Assembly: GCF_001704635.1 (NCBI RefSeq)
Contig: NZ_MAXF01000096.1
Location: 1 to 64,000, forward strand
DNA length: 64,000 nucleotides
DNA from: Streptomyces sparsogenes
Lineage (GTDB): Bacteria; Actinomycetota; Actinomycetes; Streptomycetales; Streptomycetaceae
Direction: 5' to 3'
The position numbers were made by a program, and so were the translations under genes. Of the stretch, positions 59,241 to 64,000 are shown one piece after another (the stretch's first letter is position 1; each line of letters starts with the position of its first letter). Under the pieces are notes generated by a model. The model was not told the DNA's origin. It did no database searches and saw only the letters and a program-made list of their open reading frames with translations.

Positions 59241-61628
59241 TCAGCCGTGACTCAGCAGGAAGTCGACGTCCCGCGCCTCACCGCCCCCGGCGCCGCCGAG
59301 CGTGACCGGGGCGGTCGCCGGTGCGTAACCGCCGGCGACCACGGTGTAGCGCTCGCCGGTGAGCCCCTCGAAGCGGAACGCACCGTCCGCGCCGGTCACA
59401 CACTGCCCGACGACATCGCCGGCCGCGTCCAGCAGCGTCACCCGCGCGTCCTCCACCGGTCGCCCGCCCCGGGCGCGCACGGTGCCGCCCACGTTGGCCG
59501 CGGGCCGCAGCTCGGCGTCGATCCGCGGCGGCTGCCCCTGGCCGGTGACCTCCAGCGGCGTGGCGTGCGGACGGTGGCCCTCGGCGGCGAGGGTGAGGGT
59601 GTACGAGCCGGGGGCCAGCTCGGGCAGCGCGAAGGCGCCCTGCTCGTCGGCGGTGGCCGTGGCGGCGACCGCGCCGTCGGGGCCGGTCGCGGTGGCCGTG
59701 GCCCCCGCCAGCGGCTCTCCGCCGAGCGCGCGCACGGTGCCGGCCGGCCCGCCGCCCCCGGCCAGACGTATGTCGCAGGTGACGGGGGCGTCGGACACCA
59801 GCAGCGTGGCCGCCTGCGGCCGGCGGCCGGGAGCCGAGCCGATCAGGACGAAGCTCCCGGCACCGGGCACGGCGAGCGAGTACCGGCCGTCGGGGCCGCT
59901 GATCGTACGGCCGAGCTGGCGGCCGGTGTTGTCGATCAGGGTGACGGCGGCATCCGGCAGCGGGGCGTCGCCGTGGCCGAGCACCCGGCCCTGGACGCCG
60001 CCGCCGATGAGCGGCGCGGCGGCGGGCTCCGGGTCGGCGGGCGCGGAGGCCTGCGTCGGCTCGGCGGGCGAGGCGGGCGCAGAGGACCGCGTGGCCTCCG
60101 GGGCCTCCGGGGCCTCCGGGGCCTTCGTGGGCCCGGCGACCTGACCCGAGGCACTCCGCGATGCCGGCGGCTGGGCCGTCAGCGGCGCACGGCGCGGGTT
60201 GGGCAGGAAGAGCGCGATCAGCAGACCCACCGCGGCGGCCCCGCACGCCACGGCGAACGAGGTCTTGAACCCGTCCATGTTCGGCAGCTCCAGCGGACCG
60301 AGGGCCGTGGTCCGGTGCGCGAGGATCACCCCGACCACCGCGCTGGAGGTGGACATGCCGATCGACCGCATCAGGGTGTTCAGCCCGTTCGCCGCGCCCG
60401 TCTCCGCGGCCGGCACGGCGCTGATGATGAGGGTCGGCATCGCCGAGTACGCGATGCCGACGCCGACCCCGAGCGCGGTCGAGAGCACGACGACCTGCCA
60501 GACGTGGTCCATCATCACGATGCCGCCGCCGTACGTCCCGCCGATCACGACGAGCCCCAGCATCAGCGAGACCTTCGGCCCGCTCGTGGCGTTGATGCGC
60601 GCCGACAGCGGCGAGACCAGCATCATCGCCACGCCCATCGGCGCGACGAGCAGACCCGCCATGACCATGGACTGGCCGAGGCCGTAGCCGGTGGCCTTCG
60701 GCAGCTGGAGCAGCTGGGGGAGGATCAGCGACATCGCGTAGAAGGAGAACCCGACCATGATCGAGGCGAGGTTCGTCAGCAGCACCTGGCGGCGCGCGGT
60801 GGTCCGCAGGTCCACCAGCGGCTCGGCGGTCCGCAGCTCGACGAACCCCCAGACCACCAGGATCACCGCGGCCGCGCCGAACAGCCCGAGGGTGGTGCCG
60901 CTCGACCAGCCCCAGTCGCCGCCCTTGGTGATGGGCAGCAGCAGACACACCAGCCCGGCCGAGAGCCCGAGCGCCCCGACGGCGTCGAAGCGGCTGGGGG
61001 TGCGTACGGAGGACTCGGGGACGACGATCAGCACGAGGGCGACCGCGAGCGCGCCGAGCCCGGCGGCCCCGTAGAACAGCACGTGCCAGTTGGTGTGCTG
61101 GGCGACGAACGCGGCGGCCGGCAGGCCGAAGGCGCCGCCGATGCCCAGCGAGGAACTCATCAGGGCCATCGCGGAGCCCAGCTTCCTCGGCGGCAGCTCG
61201 TCGCGCATGATGCTGATGCCGAGCGGTATCGCGCCCATCGCGCCGCCCTGGATGGCCCGGCCGATCACCATGACCACCAGCTCGGAGGTGACGGCGCACA
61301 CCAGCGAGCCGACGACCAGCAGCCCGAGCGCCACCACCAGCATCCTGCGCTTGCCGAACATGTCGCCGAGCCGCCCCATGACCGGGGTGGACACGGCGCC
61401 CGCGAGGAGCGTGGCGGTGATCACCCAGGAGGCGTTGGAGCTGGAGGTGTGCAGCAGTTGCGGCAGCTCGCCCACCAGCGGGACGACGAGCGTCTGCATC
61501 ACCGAGACGGCGATGCCGCAGAACGCGAGCACGGCCACGAAACCGCCGCCGACCTCGCGCGGGGGCGTTCGGTCGGGCGGTGCGGCGCTCAGGGGCTCGA
61601 CGCGGGCTGCTGGGGCTGACGGGGACAT
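59241..61628 (-). CDS. MFS transporter (DHA2) with C-terminal beta-sandwich repeats
   Basis: This 795-residue protein is a fusion. Residues 25-480 form a 14-helix DHA2 drug exporter with MGRLGDMFGKRRMLVVALG (motif A), VIGRAIQGGAMGAIPLGISI, LGIGGAFGLPAAAFVAQH (motif C) and GYGLGQSMVMAGLLVAPMG. A Pro/Glu/Ala linker (APEAPEAPEA, from 9-bp DNA repeats) leads to three carboxypeptidase-regulatory/Cna-B-like repeats (about 545-625, 630-700, 705-795), each with a DGRYSLAVPG- or DGAFRFEGLTG-type turn. Such repeats normally sit outside the cell; here they may serve as an extracytoplasmic or cytosolic gate or scaffold. It is divergent from the MarR gene. Confidence 0.85.
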   Translation of the reverse strand: MSPSAPAARVEPLSAAPPDRTPPREVGGGFVAVLAFCGIAVSVMQTLVVPLVGELPQLLHTSSSNASWVITATLLAGAVSTPVMGRLGDMFGKRRMLVVALGLLVVGSLVCAVTSELVVMVIGRAIQGGAMGAIPLGISIMRDELPPRKLGSAMALMSSSLGIGGAFGLPAAAFVAQHTNWHVLFYGAAGLGALAVALVLIVVPESSVRTPSRFDAVGALGLSAGLVCLLLPITKGGDWGWSSGTTLGLFGAAAVILVVWGFVELRTAEPLVDLRTTARRQVLLTNLASIMVGFSFYAMSLILPQLLQLPKATGYGLGQSMVMAGLLVAPMGVAMMLVSPLSARINATSGPKVSLMLGLVVIGGTYGGGIVMMDHVWQVVVLSTALGVGVGIAYSAMPTLIISAVPAAETGAANGLNTLMRSIGMSTSSAVVGVILAHRTTALGPLELPNMDGFKTSFAVACGAAAVGLLIALFLPNPRRAPLTAQPPASRSASGQVAGPTKAPEAPEAPEATRSSAPASPAEPTQASAPADPEPAAAPLIGGGVQGRVLGHGDAPLPDAAVTLIDNTGRQLGRTISGPDGRYSLAVPGAGSFVLIGSAPGRRPQAATLLVSDAPVTCDIRLAGGGGPAGTVRALGGEPLAGATATATGPDGAVAATATADEQGAFALPELAPGSYTLTLAAEGHRPHATPLEVTGQGQPPRIDAELRPAANVGGTVRARGGRPVEDARVTLLDAAGDVVGQCVTGADGAFRFEGLTGERYTVVAGGYAPATAPVTLGGAGGGEARDVDFLLSHG

Positions 61629-61686
61629 TCGGCTGCCGCCTCCAAGCGGGTGTCCTGGGCGTATGAAGGGGATAAGAATCGGTGAG

Positions 61687-61721
61687 ATGTGCATCCTACA
61701 CAGGGTGTGTATCGTGCACAT
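61687..61721. promoter_or_regulatory. 35-bp dyad, candidate MarR operator
   Basis: ATGTGCA...ACACA-ggg-TGTGT...TGCACAT forms nested inverted repeats (12 of 16 positions match) in the gap between the divergent MFS and MarR genes. It covers the expected promoters of both. Confidence 0.65.
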
Positions 61722-61757
61722 TTCCCAGGGTGAGCGGCCGGGCGACGAGGAGGAAGC

Positions 61758-62363
61758 GTGCTGGAGAGGCTGGAACGCGAGCTGATGCTGGTGGCCAGGT
61801 GCACTCTGCTCACGCCACGGGACCGCAAGGGGCAAGGCGGGCAGGGCGGGCAGGCTGGTCAGCGCGGCCAGGGCGGGCAGGGCAGCCACGGTGCTCAGGC
61901 CGGCCAGGGCGGGCAGGGCGCGGGCGGCCGGCTCGACCGCTCCGCGTACCTCCTCCTCTCCTACCTGGACACCGCCGGCCCGATGTCCATCGGCGGGCTC
62001 GCCGATGCCTTCGGCCTCGACGTCTCGACCGTCAACCGGCAGACCGGCGCCCTGCTCCGCGCGGGCCTGCTCGAACGCATCCCGGACCCCCAGGGCGGAC
62101 TCGCGCGCAAACTGCGCGCCACCACCCTCGGCGCCGACGCCCTCGCCGCCGACCGGGAGCGCCGCCGCGCGGGGCTGGCGCGGGTGCTCGCCGACTGGAC
62201 ACCCGAGGAGGTGGCGCGGTTCGAGGAGGCGCTGACCCGGTTCAACCGCGAGGTGGAGGCGGACGAGGGACGCTCCTGGCCGCGCCCGGAGGAGGGCGTA
62301 CGGGAGGACGTACGGGAGGTGTGCGACGCAGGGGAGGAATCCGCGGCCCGGAAGACGCGTTGA
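61758..62363 (+). CDS. MarR family regulator with Gly/Gln repeat
   Basis: This 201-residue protein has the MarR winged helix (SAYLLLSYLDTAGPMSIGGL, FGLDVSTVNRQTGALLRAGL, LLERIPDPQGGLARKLRATT). Residues 24-56 are a low-complexity GQGGQGGQAGQRGQ-type insert between helix 1 and the HTH, encoded by 9- and 12-bp DNA repeats; the length may vary between strains. A large dyad upstream suggests autoregulation and repression of the divergent MFS pump. Confidence 0.85.
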   Translation: MLERLERELMLVARCTLLTPRDRKGQGGQGGQAGQRGQGGQGSHGAQAGQGGQGAGGRLDRSAYLLLSYLDTAGPMSIGGLADAFGLDVSTVNRQTGALLRAGLLERIPDPQGGLARKLRATTLGADALAADRERRRAGLARVLADWTPEEVARFEEALTRFNREVEADEGRSWPRPEEGVREDVREVCDAGEESAARKTR

Positions 62364-62393
62364 CGCAAGAACGAGCTCCCGCAGGAGGTTCCC

Positions 62394-62801
62394 ATGACGC
62401 CCCATTCCCCCGGCACCAGCACCGGCACCGGCACGGGCACCGGCGCCCACCGCGTGGAGGTGGTCCCCGGCACGCAGCACGTCACGGTCACGATCGACGG
62501 CCGGGTGGTCGCCGAGTCGCGCCGCCCGCTGCTCCTCTTCGAGACCGGTCTGCCCGTCCGCTACTACCTGCCCCCGCAGGACGTGGACCTGTCCCTCTTC
62601 GAGCCGACCGACACCCACACCACCTGCCCCTTCAAGGGCGAGGCGGCGTACTGGACGTACCGGGGCACGGAGGGCGGCGGCGGCCCGCGGCCCGATGTGG
62701 TGTGGGCCTACCCGGACCCGCTCGACACGGTCGCCGAGATCAAGGACCACCTGTCGTTCTACGACACCGTTGCCGACATCTCGGTGAAGGACACCGACTG
62801 A
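62394..62801 (+). CDS. DUF427 family protein
   Basis: This 135-residue protein begins with a STGTGTGTGAH repeat tail and then has the DUF427 pattern: HVTVTIDGRVVAESRRPLLL, ETGLPVRYYLPPQDVDLSLF, CPFKGEAAYWTYRG, VVWAYPDPLDTVAEIKDHLS. DUF427 proteins are small beta-rich domains of unknown role, sometimes linked with nucleotide or redox metabolism. AGGAGG precedes the ATG. It lies 30 bp after the MarR gene and may be co-transcribed. Confidence 0.88.
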   Translation: MTPHSPGTSTGTGTGTGAHRVEVVPGTQHVTVTIDGRVVAESRRPLLLFETGLPVRYYLPPQDVDLSLFEPTDTHTTCPFKGEAAYWTYRGTEGGGGPRPDVVWAYPDPLDTVAEIKDHLSFYDTVADISVKDTD

Positions 62802-62838
62802 GCGAAGCGGATGGCGCGGCGGCGGGAACAGCTGTCGC

Positions 62839-63333
62839 GTGCACATCCACGCGTACTCCTGGCTGGGCGAGAAGGAGCTGTTCGACCGGGACGCGGCCCG
62901 CCGCCTCCCGGACCGTCCCAGACCACCCGTCACCCCGGAGGAGCAGGAGCACCACCGGCAGCTCGTCGAGGCCTTCAGGCGCTCGGATCTGCCCCCGATG
63001 GAGACCGCCCACTGGCTGCTGAAGTCGCCCCGCCTCATCCGCCGGACCTTCGAGGAGCCGAAGGACGCCGCCGCGTGGCTGGGCGGCCGGCTCACCGAGC
63101 ACGCCCCGGGCTTCCACTCCCAGCAGGAGGCCAACACGGCCCGGCTGGCCCGCCTGGTCGCCTCGGCAGCGGACACGCTGGCCCACGGGGGAGACGTGTC
63201 CGTCGGCTTCTACGTCGGCCGGACGTCCTTCCTGTCCCTGGCCCTGGTGGCGTGCTCGCCGAATCGTTTCGCCCCCGGGGTGCCGTGCCCCCGGGCGTCG
63301 GTCAACGGTCGCCCTGCCGGACCTCCGCGCTGA
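62839..63333 (+). CDS. Conserved hypothetical protein, 164 aa
   Basis: I recognise this only as an actinomycete-type protein: IHAYSWLGEKELFDRDAARR, ETAHWLLKSPRLIRRTFEEP, TARLARLVASAADTLAHGGD, and the most conserved-looking end VSVGFYVGRTSFLSLALVAC followed by SPNRFAPGVPCP. It is mostly helical and soluble. The start is a GTG without a strong ribosome site, so coupling to the DUF427 gene 37 bp upstream is possible. The end overlaps the convergent small gene. Confidence 0.6.
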   Translation: MHIHAYSWLGEKELFDRDAARRLPDRPRPPVTPEEQEHHRQLVEAFRRSDLPPMETAHWLLKSPRLIRRTFEEPKDAAAWLGGRLTEHAPGFHSQQEANTARLARLVASAADTLAHGGDVSVGFYVGRTSFLSLALVACSPNRFAPGVPCPRASVNGRPAGPPR

Positions 63334-63526
63334 CGAGCGCGGGCCGTATGGGGTCGACGACGACGGTCTGCCACCCCTGTCCGTGCTCCGCCTTCCCCTC
63401 GGTGCGGAGCCCCGTGCCGTCCTGGCTGCCGCAGACGGCCACGGTCAGGGCGGCCGCCGTGACCAGGGTGAGGGCCGTGATCTGCGCCGCGTGGGCACGG
63501 CATTCGGCGAGGCTGAGAGCACGCAT
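63302..63526 (-). CDS. Small single-pass membrane protein, 74 aa
   Basis: The protein has one membrane helix (ITALTLVTAAALTVAVCGSQ) with a cysteine at its outer end, close to a lipoprotein-like site but without the full lipobox. A polar tail (WQTVVVDPIRPALVSAEVRQ) follows. GGAGAT precedes the ATG. It overlaps the convergent hypothetical gene by 32 bp. Function unknown. Confidence 0.55.
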   Translation of the reverse strand: MRALSLAECRAHAAQITALTLVTAAALTVAVCGSQDGTGLRTEGKAEHGQGWQTVVVDPIRPALVSAEVRQGDR

Positions 63527-63628
63527 GGCGGATCTCCTGCGGGCGGTCGAAGAAGGTCGATCGGTACGACAACCACCCTCGCCCCGCCCGCTGCCGCGCC
63601 GCTGCCGCCCGGCTAACGCTCCGCTAAC

Positions 63629-63662
63629 GCCCCCGCCGGGAGTGTCCGTGTCCGGCGGGGGC
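63629..63662. terminator. 11-bp stem after the LPMO gene
   Basis: GCCCCCGCCGG pairs with CCGGCGGGGGC around a 12-nt loop, 54 bp past the LPMO stop on the minus strand. Confidence 0.65.
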
Positions 63663-63715
63663 CGTGGCGCACTGCTGCTGGTGGTGCTGGTGGTGCCTGA
63701 GGCCGCGCGGGCGGC

Positions 63716-64000
63716 TCAGGAGAAGGTCACGTCACTGCACAGGAAGTACGTCTGGTCCATGTGCGAGGCCTGCCAGATGGTGTAGAGGACGTGGCGCCCG
63801 GTGTAGCCCGACGTGCTGACGTCGATCGAGTAGTTCTGGCTGGGGGCGTACTTGCCGGTCTTGGCGACCAGTTGCAGGTCGCTCCACTTCAGCGGCTGGG
63901 TGGTGGGGTCGTAGCCCTGGCGGGTGACGTAGATCAGGAAGTAGTCCGCGCCATGGCTGGCCTGGTCGTACAGCTTGACCGTGAACTTGCTGCCGATGGC
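63716..64000 (-). CDS. AA10 lytic polysaccharide monooxygenase, C-terminal part
   Basis: This gene runs off the right edge; 94 C-terminal residues are visible. They match chitin-binding AA10 enzymes: DQASHGADYFLIYVTRQGYD contains the second histidine of the copper brace, KWSDLQLVAKTGKYAPSQNY and YTGRHVLYTIWQASHMDQTY follow, and the end is FLCSDVTFS with the axial Phe. AA10 LPMOs are secreted and oxidise crystalline chitin or cellulose. The N-terminal His and signal peptide lie outside the window. Confidence 0.93.
   Translation of the reverse strand, partial: AIGSKFTVKLYDQASHGADYFLIYVTRQGYDPTTQPLKWSDLQLVAKTGKYAPSQNYSIDVSTSGYTGRHVLYTIWQASHMDQTYFLCSDVTFS

Overview
The window is a piece of a Streptomyces chromosome, or that of a very close actinomycete. 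This rests on the very high GC, the frequent GTG/TTG starts and the chains of 4-bp start/stop overlaps. It also rests on typical actinobacterial genes: a fused 2-oxoglutarate dehydrogenase/decarboxylase (kgd), a four-gene conservon (cvnABCD), a SARP regulator and DUF6104 and DUF6571 proteins. Rare TTA (bldA-type) leucine codons occur. I see no rRNA, tRNA, CRISPR array or insertion sequence.

Bases 1-6.4 kb are the edge of a specialised-metabolite region. They hold the 3' part of an AMP-ligase/ACP/thioesterase synthetase, a short-chain dehydrogenase, an NTF2-fold protein, an FMN nitroreductase divergent from a TetR regulator, a SARP activator, and a P-loop gene broken by an apparent 1-nt frameshift. 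A 740-residue WXG/DUF6571-type protein follows at 6.6-8.8 kb.

Bases 9-20.4 kb are the most unusual part. They hold a PadR-methyltransferase fusion behind tandem palindromes, a small membrane protein resembling Pycsar TM effectors, and a nucleotidyltransferase. Next come a three-gene ABC-three-component (ABC-3C) conflict system and a 1279-residue HTH/coiled-coil/TIR/NB-ARC/TPR STAND protein. The genes resembling immunity components (Pycsar-like, ABC-3C genes 1 and 3, STAND) all carry TTA codons. Apart from one in a type II thioesterase gene, these are the only in-frame TTA codons I found. The island may therefore be under developmental (bldA) control.

Bases 20.5-39 kb are mostly core genes: kgd, a two-component system, a spermidine-synthase-like protein and a rhomboid-like protein. 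A five-gene operon (ECF sigma, zinc-finger anti-sigma, ABC ATPase, two membrane proteins) has every junction as an ATGA overlap. lon follows behind an HspR-type HAIR element, then a Uma2 nuclease, a GH25 lysozyme, a MarR regulator and a PP2C-like phosphatase.

Bases 39.4-46.5 kb carry the conservon with a styrene-monooxygenase-like flavoprotein 12 bp behind it, then an NlpC/P60 hydrolase. From 46.7 kb to the end there are mixed regulators and enzymes: TetR with an AurF-like diiron oxygenase, an ADP-ribosylglycohydrolase, XRE, an ECF sigma with a coupled membrane protein, MerR with tandem GyrI domains, LysR with an MFS pump, and a type II thioesterase. Also here are an MFS pump fused to surface-type beta-sandwich repeats under a divergent MarR, and a chitin-active LPMO cut by the window end. 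A near-perfect 81-bp hairpin lies between convergent genes at 55.5 kb.
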